Source: Conchocele bisecta
Taxonomy: Eukaryota > Mollusca > Bivalvia > Lucinida > Thyasiridae
Length of the DNA: 64,000 nucleotides
Assembly: GCA_029237695.1 (NCBI GenBank)
Contig: JAQRGA010000165.1
Coordinates: 248,001 to 312,000 of the forward strand
Direction: 5' to 3'
The notes beneath the pieces are model-generated. The model saw nothing but the letters and a program-made list of their open reading frames with translations. It was not told the DNA's origin and searched no databases. Below, one piece after another: positions 1-10,506 of the stretch (within the stretch, counting starts at the first letter, position 1; the number at the start of each line of letters is the position of its first letter). Made by a program: the position numbers and the translations under genes.

Positions 1-416
1 CACTATAACGTCGATGCTATTTTTCTTAGACCTGGCGAGAACGGATATTCTATCATGTTTTCTACATTTTTTCTCGAGTTTTCCACCCGACGCCCTAATT
101 ACCATAAAAGTATTCCAGATAAAACGGTAATTCCACTCAAAACCCCTGCAAGTGGAACCGTTACAATTGTAGATAGCGTTGCAGCAGTCCCCACACCACT
201 CATTACAGATAAACTTGCCAGAACCGTACTAGATGCTTCAGCTATATTCGCCGCGCGCTTATATTTTTTAGCGTGTCTTTTTCTATTTCTATATTCTCTA
301 ACTAAAATATCCTGCATAGCGACGATATTATTCAACCTAAAATCTGAACTTCTTTCGTTAATTGGATACAGTGTTGATGGAGTGGTATTGATAATTGGAA
401 GCGGTGATTCGTTCAT
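1..416 (-). pseudogene. Polinton hydrophobic-hairpin ORF (copy A, cut by window edge)
   Basis: Starts at 416 with MNESPLPIINTT. A basic stretch (RNRKRHAKKYKRAANIAEA) is followed by two Gly/Ala/Val-rich hydrophobic segments that look like a membrane hairpin. The frame breaks near 60-100. Residues matching KHDRISVLARSKK of copy B continue at the left edge in another frame. This ORF type is common in invertebrate Polintons and has no assigned function. It follows the fibre gene by about 20 bp on the same strand, so the two are probably co-expressed. Membrane insertion is inferred only from hydrophobicity. Confidence 0.6.
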
Positions 417-436
417 GATTTTCAATATATTAGTAT

Positions 437-2416
437 TTACAAATTAAGTTCAATTAGTAATGAGACAATAGTGGAAGAACTCTCTGGGTCAGCGATTTTC
501 GTAACAAAGTTAATAACACTACCTTCGGAAAGTCTAATTAGATCGTCACCGGCGAACGAAACCACCGACGAACTATCTCCAGCCGGTTTAGTGACTCCAA
601 TTGCCCGTTCTTCCCCACCTACTACGAGATTTATCGTGACCGCGCCCACAGGTTTACCATTAACCGAGCAGACCGCCATTCGGAGAAGTGTACCTGGAGC
701 TGTCATGGTGTATCCCCCACATTTATTACTCGCTTTGGCACCGAACGAATATTCAGGGAGCCCCTCAACCAATGAGCCCCGCTTCTCAGCCCAAACTGTT
801 ATCACACGTTTTTTGCGTTTTCGTTGTTTTTAACAATCCGGCAAGCCCCCCGATAGAGGTATGGGCCTCAGCACGAACCTTTTCAGCGGTCTCCTCAAGC
901 GCTTTGGTCGCGGCTCTACGAGCATGTTTCAGTTTATCAGAAACTTCGACTATTTTACCGTCTAGTTCGGTAAGTGCCGCTTCTCTGCTGAGAGAGTCCT
1001 CTAAGCGCAACGCATCAAAAGCCTCCGTAATGGTCGCCTGGTGGCCTTCTATGGCTTGTTCAACACCCGACCGGACATCTTTTTGAAATTCGGTTATTTT
1101 CCTGTCTAGTTCGGCAACCGCCGCTTCTCTGATGAGAGAGTCCTCTGAGCGCAACACCTCATAAGCCTTCGCAAGGGCCGCCTGGTGGTCTTCTCGGGCT
1201 TTCTCAATACCCGATCGGACCCCCTCAACCCCCAACCGAGCCTCCTTTCGAAATTCGGTTATTTTTCCATATAGTTCAGCAACCGCCGCTTCTCTGATGA
1301 GAGAGTCCTCTGAGCGCAACACCTCATAAGCCTTCGCAAGGGCCGCCTTGTGGTCTTCTCGGACTTTATCAATACCCGTTCGAACCCCCCAAACCCCCAA
1401 CCGGTCCTCGTTTCGAAATCGGTTATTTTTTTCGTATAGGTCAGTATGTGCCGGCTTCTCTGTTGAGAGAAGAGTCCTCTGAGCGTAAAGCCCCTTAAGC
1501 CTCCGCAATGGCCTCCTTGTGGTCTTCTCGGACCCCTCAACCCCCGACCTGGTCTCTTTCAGATATTCGGCTATTTTCCTGTTCTAGTTCAGTCAGTGTC
1601 GCTTCTTTTGCTGAGAGAGTCCTTAGCGAAAGCATCATAAGCCTCCGCTGGCCTCCGAAGGTTCACCTGGGTGGTCTTCTCGGACTTTATCAATACCCGA
1701 GCCGGGTTCTCTTTTCGAATATTTGGTTATGTTTTTGTCTAGTTCAGTAAGTGCCCGGCCGTCTCTGATGAGAGAGTCCTTGAGCGCAACACCACTCATA
1801 AGCCTTCGCAAGGGGGCGCCTGGTGGGTTCTCGGGCTTTCTCAATACCCGACTGGCCTTTTTCGAAATTTTGGTTATTTGTTTTCTAGTTCGGTAAGTGC
1901 CGCTTCTTCTGATGAGAGTCTCTGAGGCAGCGCATCATAAGCCTCCGTTAAGGTCCGCCAGGCGTCTTCTCGGACTCCCTCATACCCAACAGGGGTCTTC
2001 TTTCGAAAATCGATTTTTTCCCGTTTAATTCAGTATGTGCCGCTTCTCTGGTGAGAGAGTCTTAAGCGCAACGCATCCTATTCCTCCGTTAAGGTCCGCC
2101 CTGGTGGTCTTCTGGGACTTTATCAATCCCCAACCGGCCTCTTTCGAAATTTGGTTATTTTTTCTCCTAGTTCGTATAGTTCCGTTGTGTTTCTTCACGA
2201 CTTTGTGTATTCACAGCCAGGGCATTATTTCTAAGTTGTGATAGTTGGACTCTTGGGAATCTCTGTCCGTGGCCACCGATATAGTTTTTTGTCAAGCATT
2301 TGTTTTTTGTGGTAGTTAAAACGTCGCCCTTGTCGGGTATGAATCCCCCTTCTGCCGGTTCCATTTTCTTTGAATTTGTCACCCATCGGAAGAATACCTG
2401 GTCCGTATATACTCAT
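437..2416 (-). pseudogene. Fibre-like protein, coiled-coil shaft plus C-terminal beta domain (copy A)
   Basis: The start at 2,416 (MSIYGPG) matches the starts in B and C. The middle is a long Glu/Lys/Arg/Leu heptad-like region made of repeated 145-170-nt units. The last roughly 110 codons (437-805) are an intact, Gly/Val-rich, beta-strand-like module beginning ITVWAEKRGSL and ending SLLIELNL. The layout of slender repetitive shaft plus globular C-terminal head resembles viral fibre or tail-spike proteins, so a receptor-binding role is inferred. Multiple frameshifts between 1,250 and 2,400 break the shaft while the head stays open. Confidence 0.65.
960..2080 (-). repeat. Shaft-encoding tandem repeats of fibre gene A (about 8 units)
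   Basis: The string GAGAGAGTCCTCT or a close variant recurs near 986, 1131, 1298, 1460, 1612, 1770, 1909 and 2055, giving about eight degenerate units of 145-170 bp. Each unit encodes a helical segment of the type LRSEDSLIREAA, a short linker, then KITEF(Q/R)K. Copy B has six units and copy C has none of this type. Confidence 0.8.
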
Positions 2417-2480
2417 TTCAATAATGGGTGATAATATATATATATATATATACATTACGAAACATGGTTTAATTCTTAAA

Positions 2481-2500
2481 TAATTTTCTTAAAATTAATT
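2481..2500 (-). promoter_or_regulatory. AT-rich promoter-like motif upstream of fibre gene A
   Basis: On the minus strand this reads AATTAATTTTAAGAAAATTA. The same core (TTAATTTTAAGAAAAT) occurs in intergenic gaps of all three elements, for example at 8,200, 26,480, 28,791 and 52,929. Its recurrence just before start codons suggests an element-specific promoter. This is inference only. Confidence 0.45.
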
Positions 2501-3272
2501 ATTGAAATTTCTAGACGACCGAAATCGGGTAATCGTTCTTCAAACTCTCGCCCTTTATCATTCAAGAATAGAAATCTTCAACTCGGGGGATGTTGTCCCG
2601 ATTCCAAATCTTTTCATCTCGGGGTTGTGGGCGTCTAAGGGTCCAGTTACCCAAGAAACAGTCGCTGGCGGCAGGTGTTTCAGTTAATGTGCTGGGAGTG
2701 CCGTTTCTACCGTGTTGTACGATGTGTTCACCCGATCCAAGTGCACCCCGAGAGTTTTCGTGGGGAACGGCGATAGTTTACTGGGGTATCGCCGCGGTTG
2801 CTTCGCCACGGGAAAGACAAAGTTCAACGGGAACTTAAACCCTTCATCCTCGTTGTAAGGGGGTGCAAATTTAAATCCTAACATTGATGCCAACTCCCGG
2901 GGTGATCTTTAATTTTATTTCAGCGGACAATGTCGCATGCCGGTGGCTTTTTGAGACTGCGCCGCGGGGGGCTATAACGGAATCTTCGTCGCGATTAAAG
3001 CTTGGACATTCCGAAACCCCATAAGGGCCATGAAGTAATACGGCAGTTCTTTTCCCAGGGCGTTTCGCTACATTTGTACGATCGGGGTTATTGATATATC
3101 TAAAAAATCTCAACATCTCTGGAATAGATAGGCCTCGAACGTGTCAACGTTTTTCCACCCGACCGTGAAACGTGATTGATATAGGCCCTACCCGACGTTG
3201 TCCGCAGCAGCTGTCTATTAATTTTTGAAGTTCACAACTCCCTTTTTGCACATTAGTGATAGTAGCAAACAT
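2499..3272 (-). pseudogene. Jelly-roll-like ORF, candidate penton/minor capsid (copy A)
   Basis: The start at 3,272 and the stop at 2,499-2,501 are placed by alignment with copies B (31,479-32,153) and C (53,633-52,947). Recognisable fragments include LGVHLDRVNTSYNTV near 2,710-2,750. Many indels break the frame throughout. The family is described under copy C. The gene is divergent from the next ORF, with only 14 bp between the two start codons. Confidence 0.55.
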
Positions 3273-3286
3273 AATAATATCTTTCA
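3273..3286. promoter_or_regulatory. 14-bp divergent intergenic spacer (copy A)
   Basis: The minus-strand ATG at 3,272-3,270 and the plus-strand ATG at 3,287 are separated by AATAATATCTTTCA. The 20-bp block including both start codons (CATAATAATATCTTTCAATG) is identical in B and C, even though the flanking coding DNA has diverged. Confidence 0.6.
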
Positions 3287-3830
3287 ATGGATACCTAGCA
3301 TTTAGCTAAATTATAATGCAAAGTACGAGGTCGGAGGTAAAATACACGCAAAAAGACGTGTTTTAACCACTTGTACCCCAACCGTAACGGTTAGACCGGA
3401 CTGTGGCTTTGCCACCAATTTTTTTTTTCCCTACATCTTGAACATATAGGCTGCCCAAGATTACTACGAAGCTGGAGGCGGTTAATCGGCGTGGGAAGCA
3501 ACCACCGATGCAGGTTTTGCAGAACATAAATTTGCTGTATGGTGCGCAACAGCCGGGTGCGGAGTTTCACATAAAGTCCATCTGACATCCAAGAAGACAT
3601 GCTCGAAGTGGCTACAACTTTATGCGTATTATATATTAGGAGGATTCTCAAAGAACTTAGGTATTTCATACCTCAGACGACGCTTGGGATCCAGTTCAAC
3701 GCATTCCGGACCGTTTTGGCGTTTGAAAGACTGGTGTAAAACGAATTTAACGTTCAAAAATACGCGGGACTGGAGACAGAAAGCTTTCCTACTAGCACCG
3801 GCCTCGGCGACGTTCTCATTGGGCCAGTCC
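3287..3830 (+). pseudogene. Conserved Polinton ORF with NLNFAVWCAT-type core (copy A)
   Basis: Starts with ATGGATACC, as in B and C. Pieces of the conserved core are visible in shifted frames: KFAVWCATAGCG-type residues near 3,530, RRILKEL near 3,640 and DWRQKAF near 3,765. The function is unknown. The family recurs in invertebrate Polintons beside capsid genes. The 3' end is approximate because frames shift repeatedly. Confidence 0.5.
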
Positions 3831-4777
3831 GGAATGGACGCAGGACTGATTTTTAGACACGATCACTTCGGCGACCACATTCGTCAGTCGGAACGCCGGG
3901 AATATTTTGACCACCGCGACTATGACTTTCGGCGTGAAGTGTCTGAGAGGGTCAGTCACTGCTGGCGTGTTTTCTTGTAAAATGTTACCTCCGAAACGGG
4001 CTCACGTCGATTACTTACAGCAGGCTGCTGAGGATCAGAAACGCGTGGGGTACTTTATGATAGATTTGGGTCTAGGGTTCACGCAGGCCCGCGGTTATCG
4101 GTCTCAAAGACTCCATTCGCACGTACGTCTGGGGCCAATCCTAGGCGCACAGAAGCAACTCGCAGTTCTATACTGGGCACGGGAACAGCGTTTGATGCAC
4201 AAAACAATTCTTGGCCTTGTAGAGGACGCCATCTCAAGTAGGGTGGACCGGGAGAGGCGATCCAGAATTATCAGACGTTTTGCAGAAATGCCAGCACCCC
4301 GGGTAGACTATGTATTTGGAATAGTCTTTATATGGCGCCCGAGAATATGATTACTACGAGGACGGACCCGGGTGACGGTTACAATAATCAGATCGTAATC
4401 GCCACCGCAATCAAAAAATCGGCCACATAGGTAAACGTGAACACGGATATCATCAAGCGCACCCCAACATGATCCGGGCGCGGAGTTGAATATTAAATAA
4501 ATTTGAAACAAAAATTCATAAACCACCAAAACACAAAATGGATTACCCTCCCTCAACACAATCGGGATTGAAGTTGAACCAGTACCCAATTCGTAAATTG
4601 GATGCACCATCGAGTCCCCTATCCAATCATCAACAATGTTGAAATTGGAAACAGGAGAGCGGGGAAAAGGAAGGAAACACCAAACGGAGGTTGTCGAAGC
4701 ACAACACAAGAGGAGGAGAAATTAGCGCTCGTTGTTGCCTCGTGGCGATCGGCAGATTATTTGCGCTTGGTTTCTAG
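3831..4777 (+). pseudogene. Conserved Polinton ORF with C-terminal TM segment (copy A)
   Basis: This copy keeps an N-terminal half missing from B and C. An open stretch from 3,907 reads TTATMTFGVKCLRGSVTAGV and later RAHVDYLQQAAEDQKRVGYF. The C-terminal half has LVEDAISSRVD and PRVDYVFGI. The end at 4,775-4,777 overlaps the convergent gene by about 20 bp. The region before the tail carries two of the short palindromes (4,586-4,601 and 4,631-4,641) described in the findings. Function unknown; a virion role is inferred from position. Confidence 0.5.
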
Positions 4778-5583
4778 GAACTTTCTGGCCAAGACTAGTA
4801 GGCGGACCCGGGCGATTGCCACTATTAGGGCCCAAGTAGTTTTGGCTAGCCATCCGGCCGTTTTTGATAATATAGATAGAAGTAAGAAACGATTACTTCC
4901 GAATCAGTTCAGGTAGTGCCGCAGCCGCCTTTTCGGCTAATTTAGCCAGGAGACTGGCGAGGGCTTTTTAGTTGTTTTTTTACCCACTCTTGGCTCACCG
5001 GATGGCGCGGGAGGTGGTGTGGGTGCTGGCACGGGTAAGTGGCAACCCACCAGTGAAAGCTAGAACTATGGTTCGTATAGTCATGCCGATAGCCGCGAGG
5101 ATGCTTGGCTATCGTGATGCCTGTTCTCTGAAACGAGTGCGGAAGACGTCACCGAGTGTGTCTCTCGTGCAGGACCTTCGAGATGTTTCGCTGATCCGAC
5201 ATATTTGGTGTGCGGGAGAGCCTCACGGTCAGTAGAGGCAGCCTCCAAACGAGCTGCTCTTTCATCCCGGCAACGACTGAGGCGTTCGGTGGTGATCCGC
5301 TCGGTTGGATTCTCTATCGCCAACGGCTTCTCAGTTTTCTTTCTTCTAGCGCGCTAGTTCATCCAGTGCCTGAGTTTTGAGAGGTCTAAGGAACAGTTCG
5401 ACCGGGACCGTTTGCAGAGTCTATCGGTCCACGGAGTTCGCGAAGAGGTAACGGTGGTGGTCATCGTTGAGTATTATTTCGTTTTCGCTGAACGCGGTTC
5501 ATCGTGTTCATAGCGGCGGTGGCTACTCGCGGTGAGTTTCGCTGAGGCTCAACAGTTTCTATATCGGCGGCCGTTTTCGCCAT
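4757..5583 (-). pseudogene. Coiled-coil membrane protein (copy A)
   Basis: Starts at ATGGCGAAAACGG (5,583). Helical, charged N-terminal fragments (RLSRCRDERAARLEAAS near 5,270) lead to a region with the remains of the hydrophobic C-terminus near 4,760-5,090. It is broken by many indels; the family is described under copy C. The stop at 4,757-4,759 lies inside the 3' end of the convergent ORF. Confidence 0.5.
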
Positions 5584-5609
5584 CGTTTCGTCGGGAGACT
5601 GTAGGGCCT

Positions 5610-6061
5610 CTACAGCGGGGTCGCATTTAATTGGTTTACCCCTCTTCCAATCTGGGAAATCCGAGTTCGTTCCTTATGAGTTGGCCTACGGCCCCGGGTT
5701 TCATCATGGTGCTCAGTGCTAAGGGTGTTACCGGTCATCGTGTGGACTATTGGGGAGATTTGATGCCGGCGATTAGTCGCAATCTACCGTTCAGATTCAA
5801 ATTTGAACTTGGCGTAGTCGCGACCGACAGAATGGGGGGACCAGACCTTTTTCTGCCAAATGTTGTATTAGGCGTCTATAAGCTCCCTCGAGTAATTCCC
5901 GACTTTGACTTAGTGGTAGCGCCACCTAATCCCCAATTGCGATTGGATTGGAACTGGAGTCTGTATCAAGGGGTGTTTGTCAATTATCTATCTATGTCAT
6001 CTCATCCGAATCGACGTACTCGTCTCTGCGATTTCATCCACGTCAATATCGTAATCAGCAT
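5610..6061 (-). pseudogene. Acidic ORF upstream of the coiled-coil protein (copy A)
   Basis: The start at 6,061 gives MLITILTWMKSQRR in the present frame, but the aligned frame is Asp/Glu-rich as in B and C, so a frameshift lies near the start. The terminal TAG at 5,610-5,612 is in the same aligned place as the stop in B and C. A palindrome (CCAATTGCGATTGG) is at 5,933-5,946. Function unknown. Confidence 0.45.
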
Positions 6062-6134
6062 TTATAATTTTCTTAAAATGAATTATGTATTAAAGACAAA
6101 ACCATACGGGTTTTTATATAGTTTCACGTAAATT

Positions 6135-7466
6135 ATGTCTTCGAAGGCAATACGGTTCGCAAAACTCAATCCATACGCAGACTGCGTGAGCCTCGGGGCA
6201 AAAGGCGTGAGACAGAGTGTGTTATTACGAACAACCCATCGACGAATTCGACCAGAACCCAGCAGACTCTTGGTCCGCTTCCCCAACCTCGGAGCTAACG
6301 CGTCATTGTGCCGGTGATTTCACTGCTTTCACTTTTCGCTGAGTCGAAGGACGAGACCGAACCGTTTCGTTGCAGAACCTGGGTCGCGCCATAGTCAAGA
6401 AGACCATGATAAAGATTTCTGGTAATGGGTGGGTGATGTCGATCGATGACAGTGACGTTACCATTGTTATCAGGACCTTTGGAAGCGGCGCAAGAGCGCG
6501 AAAAACGTCTGTCTATCAGGGTTTGACACCAGCTAAAAATAGAAAAGAACGTAACCAAAACTAAGTAATCGGGGTGGTAACAAGGGCAGATAAACAACGC
6601 GAGCGACACGCGGCGCGGGCGCTTACGGCAACCGCTTCGACATCCCGCTGACTTTGAGTTGCCTGGGAGTCACATGCCATACTATCAGAGTGCTTTGGCT
6701 TGGACCGTCTCGAATACGAATACCGTTCAACGATACGGCCGAGTTAGCCGATTCTCATAGCCCACCGACATGTTATCGACGTAGAGATCGATTATGTTTC
6801 GCTGGAGTACGCGATGGTCACGAATGCCCGCACTCACGCGATTGAATCAGAACCCAGTACGCGGGCGCGTTGCCATACTTTACGGACGGTTCTTCGCCCA
6901 TCGGCACGAGGAAAGACAAAAGCGGACACCAATTGTGGATATAATGTCAACGTACCCGCACCGCTCGATGAAGGTATACTGATTGTTGTTCTGGGATGCT
7001 CGGTTCGCGTTCGGTGTAGAAAAACCGACAAATTCTATAACCCCAACATCACGATGTGTAGAGGTGCCGATCGAGGGAGTACCCAATCAAACTCTACAGC
7101 GCGGGGTCTTCGCGTGCACCAGCAGTGGGATGAAGTAAGAAAGCAGTTTGCTGCCGGCTCTAAAGCGTTCTCCGGAGGTTGCAGCAGTTGCAAAAGACCA
7201 GCAGCTCTCGGGCCGTCTCCCTGGCGGGGTTCCTGAATACCAAACCGCGTTATGGTAGACATGCGAGCCGAGCGACGATGGACCAAATACACGGTAGCGG
7301 ACGCCCCGTTGAGAACGCTAGTGAGGGTGTGTGTGACGATCCAGATAACCAAAGAGGCGGACGGAGCCGGGCCATTGAACGTGTACTTCTATATATTACA
7401 GACGCACAACTCAACATCGAAGATGCCGATTACGTTCAGACTCTACTAAATCTAACGATTTATTAA
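6135..7466 (+). pseudogene. Hexon-like major capsid protein (copy A)
   Basis: Begins ATGTCTTCGAAGGC, matching the start of copy B. Recognisable fragments in alternating frames are GAKGVRQSV (about 6,200), LLVRFPNLGAN (about 6,270), LGRAIVKKTMIKISGN (6,378-6,428), MSIDDSD (6,436), and near the end IHGSGRPVENASEG and DAQLNIED. The position next to the packaging ATPase and the length of about 440 codons fit the double-jelly-roll capsid protein of Polintons. At least ten frameshifts are present. Confidence 0.65.
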
Positions 7467-7525
7467 TAAAAAAATCATCTACGATTTATTAATTAATAAT
7501 TTTGAAAAATTAAGAAAAAAATTTG

Positions 7526-8200
7526 CATCAATACCATTCACGATTGGAGTTGCTCCTCTTCATAATATGTGGGCAGACAGGTTGTGGGGAAAAAAACGGT
7601 TTTTCCTGACTTGTCGAGCAAGTCTACGCGAGCCTTTGTCACATTGTGATCCTAGTGTCCAACTTTGCGGGCACAACGATACTTATCAGCGGCCGCCCGA
7701 GTATTGGACACGACCCAGTTTTCCCCCCCCCCCCCCCCCCCCCCCCCTGTGGGGGGTGGTTCCCCCTTGGGGGGGGGGGGGGGGGGGGGGGAGGTATACG
7801 TTATTGACCCGGTGATAGGCTTCACTGATGTTGCGTGGTTTTACCAAATATTCCAGGGTGAGCCACCCTATACGGGTTTGACGATTGCTCGGCCAAGGCG
7901 GCGATGACCAAAAGAAGGACATGCTCTCCGAGCTCGCATTTTGTGGCCGCATGCTAGACAAAGCGTTTGGATATCCACTCAAAAGTACAACGCGTCTCAG
8001 GATCTGCGCGAACAAACGTACTGGGTAGCCCTCGTTCACTGCAAACGCCCGAGACTCTTCGATGATGTCTTCGAGTGAATGACGTCTATCCCAACGCACG
8101 AGGAGCGACTGGAGGTTCGACAGATGCTTTTCGGCAACTAAGCACGCCAAGCTTCTGCTAAAGACTGATTAACCATATGGCTTATAAAGGTATCAATTAA
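7526..8200 (+). pseudogene. FtsK/HerA-type packaging ATPase (copy A)
   Basis: The start region FTIGVAPLHNMWADRLWGKK corresponds to the Walker A region of copy B, where GQTGCGKT is intact, but here it is damaged. The Walker B part and the C-terminal RLEVRQML region are recognisable at 7,900-8,150. A 69-bp C-run/G-run insertion at 7,723-7,791 splits the gene. It ends ATC AAT TAA at 8,200, the same as in B and C. Confidence 0.6.
7723..7791. repeat. 25-C run, short loop, 23-G run
   Basis: Twenty-five C, a 21-base spacer that itself contains G6 and C5, then 23 G. The aligned place in copy B has only an ordinary coding sequence (ACCCTGAGGTATACG). It could be a recent expansion or, more likely, a sequencing or assembly artefact. 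Confidence 0.9.
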
Positions 8201-8229
8201 TTAATTTTAAGAAAATTGCAAACGTATAA

Positions 8230-8360
8230 GCTTTGCAATGCTTAACAATGCTTAGCAATTGCTGTGAACAATGCTTAGCAAGTGCTTAACATGCTTAGCA
8301 ATTGTGAACACTGTGAACAAATACTTAACAAAATGGTTGAACAAATGCTGAACAATGGAT
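8230..8360. repeat. Degenerate direct-repeat array (copy A)
   Basis: About ten degenerate copies of AACAATGCTTAGCAATTGCT and shortened forms fill the gap between the ATPase and the next gene. Homologous arrays occupy the same gap in B (26,610-26,735) and C (57,855-57,990). Possible roles are a recombination-prone spacer, a regulatory array or an origin; none is shown by the sequence alone. Confidence 0.7.
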
Positions 8361-8364
8361 AACA

Positions 8365-9078
8365 ATGTTAAAATTTGGTGCTCCGCTGCGAGCTTTGTGC
8401 GCGCATAATGGTGATCATAGTATGGGTAGGGGGCGTAGCAATCTGTTAAAGTGATGAGACTGTCGAATAGTTAAATTAATTTAAGAAAATTAGCTAATAA
8501 TGCACGGCGACGAACTTCTCGATCAGCAAAATGGAGAACCTCAACTCGACTGCGACTCGGTATCTTTCCTTGAAAGATAATGACACATCACGCGACCGGT
8601 AAGCAATCGGAATTCAACTCCTTTCGTTTGTTGTGAGTGCAACGACCTCCCGAAGTGTGAATGAAAATGCGGCGCGGAGCGAGCGGTAGCTGGGGGGACC
8701 ATCGGAAGCAATATCTCGGTAGGCTGTTCTCTCAGTTGTCAGGGTGGATAAGATGGCAGATGCGGAGATTGAGAAAATGTGATGCGCGTGACGAATCCAA
8801 ATTGGGAGCCAGAGGATGACAAAAAAACTCTTGGCCTCGGCGGATATTCATTTGGACGCTTACCGCCGTTAGTATATTCTCCCCTATACAAAAATACACA
8901 AATAAAACACCGAGGGGATGATTCACGTCTAGAGATGACCTTTTTATCGGACGACACTCTAGTAGTACAGCTGCTGCTCAATTTATCACAAGTTTGGAAT
9001 GTACTTAGCTTCATGGAACCGCGTGGACCAAGGGTTAAACACTGTCAATTTGGACATATATGCCCACGAAAACTATAA
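8365..9078 (+). pseudogene. Membrane-anchored conserved ORF (copy A)
   Basis: Homologous to 26,646-25,938 in B and 57,992-58,656 in C. The N-terminal hydrophobic segment is broken (8,365-8,450). A second possible start, aligned with the MNCDELL start of B, lies at 8,500 (ATGCACGGC). The C-terminal part (8,779-9,078) ends with HCQFGHICPRKL, close to the C-terminal residues of the other copies. Function unknown. Confidence 0.5.
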
Positions 9079-9097
9079 GCCTAATATTAATATATAA

Positions 9098-9579
9098 ATG
9101 ATGACACAAGACACACTGCGAGAGATGACGGAGTTGAATCCCGATTGCTAAACACAATCGAACCCGAGTGTTAACCTCGCACTGGAGGAATACCGCATAT
9201 CAAAAATCACAAAAGACAGGCAGTCAGGGCGGGTGCGGCTGCCACCCGAAACGTTAAACCATGATAAAATACTCGCCGAGTTCGAGAGGCTAAAAACGAG
9301 TCGTTGCAATCGGGGACGGAGACAGCAAACATCTGAAGACAGAGCAATCAGGGTTCAACCGTGTGAGTACAACAACACCACAATTCACGAATTGGAAGCA
9401 AACTAACACCAATCGAGTTGGACGAATCCGATGACCCTAATTACGGAATTGGAGTGGGTGTTGGGGTGGAGGTAATGGTCTGGCAGTTGTGGGCGAAACA
9501 CCAATTGTTACGAACAACCAATCACGATTGGATGCGCCCCATATAAACCATTGATCGCGATCCCTTGTATATGCAATAA
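9098..9579 (+). pseudogene. Linker/TM conserved ORF (copy A)
   Basis: Starts ATGATGACACAAGAC and ends in the codons for IDRDPLYMQ and a stop at 9,577-9,579, both as in copy B. It contains palindromes at 9,381-9,394 and 9,518-9,531. Several frameshifts. The family is described under copy B. Confidence 0.5.
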
Positions 9580-9593
9580 TTTTAATATCAAAC

Positions 9594-9832
9594 ATGGTGA
9601 ACAGATGGTTAAAAATGATAGTGGTAAGCGCTTTATCACGACGTAGGTGATTATCGGGTTTCAGTCTGGGTAATGCTCGACATATCAAAGATGGCCCTAG
9701 AGGTCCGCTCCCAAATTGGACTTTACTGTGAGAAGAGACATAGGGCTCGCGACCTTAGATTGTAGCGGTCGCAGTTTGGTCCCGAGAATAATCTCATTAA
9801 AGCTGGATTCTTACCGTTAATATATGGAATAA
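9594..9832 (+). pseudogene. 77-residue conserved ORF (copy A)
   Basis: Homologue of the intact 25,147-25,380 gene of B. The segments around SALSRRR, KMALE and NIWN align in shifted frames. It lies directly between its usual neighbours. Function unknown. Confidence 0.45.
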
Positions 9833-9834
9833 AA

Positions 9835-10275
9835 GGCTTTCTAATCGCCAGTAATAGTAGGTGGTGCGCTTGTAAACGGCATGGACGTTCAGCGGTAGCA
9901 CTTTATATTTCTAAAATGAGATAGCTCGACGTGTATGAGGAGCGCAAGCGTCCCGATTTGCTGTAGAACCATCAATAGCGCAAAGAGGAAGTGTGGTCGA
10001 AAAAACGAATTCGCCATCTGGACTGGGTACGAAGAGCTTCGCCGCGAATATCAGCGCACAAATTTTCAGAAGTTGAAGAAGCCAAACGCGAGTACCGCTT
10101 GGCATATCCACAGACAAGTCTAGATCCAATGAAATTGAGGACTGGATCGCGAGCCCCAACTTTCAGATTTTCATATGTACGTCAGAGCCCCAAAAGACCG
10201 CGAGATCGCGTTCACGTCGTGGGAAGGGTGTGGTGGCGTATCGTCACTACTATATCCAATCGAGATTTTAAAATT
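9835..10275 (+). pseudogene. 150-residue membrane ORF (copy A)
   Basis: Homologue of the intact 59,444-59,893 gene of C. Residues equivalent to RHLDWV, EEAKREYRLAYPQ and the C-terminal hydrophobic part appear in shifted frames (9,991-10,260). The start codon is not visible. The ends are approximate. Confidence 0.45.
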
Positions 10276-10352
10276 AATTAATACTTTTTACAAAATTAAT
10301 AATTATTTTTCAATATTATTTTTTATAAATTATATTATATATATATGGAACG

Positions 10353-10506
10353 ATGTCAGTTTGACGTTTTGTATTTTGCTATGTGATGTTAGGTAACACG
10401 GCCCTTTAAACACCGTTTACCGGTGCAAAGAGTAGATTCATCTGGCCCGAGATTACTCTCGAGACTTGTGCGCGGAGGCAAAAGCGGCCCACCCTTTTCG
10501 CAAAGC
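10353..10506 (+). pseudogene. Short conserved ORF, fused by deletion to the integrase (copy A)
   Basis: Starts ATGTCAGTTTGACG, aligned with ATGTTAGTTGACG in C. The sequence follows the C copy to the CACCCTTTTCGCAAAGCA block at about 10,507, then continues with DNA belonging to the integrase (CCATCTGGAGATC). About 310 bp present in C, covering this gene's 3' half and the integrase 5' end, are missing. Confidence 0.5.

Noticed and set aside
7567..7907. Pro-rich and Gly-rich ORFs around 7,720-7,790
   Set aside because: Created by the C-run and G-run; not genes.
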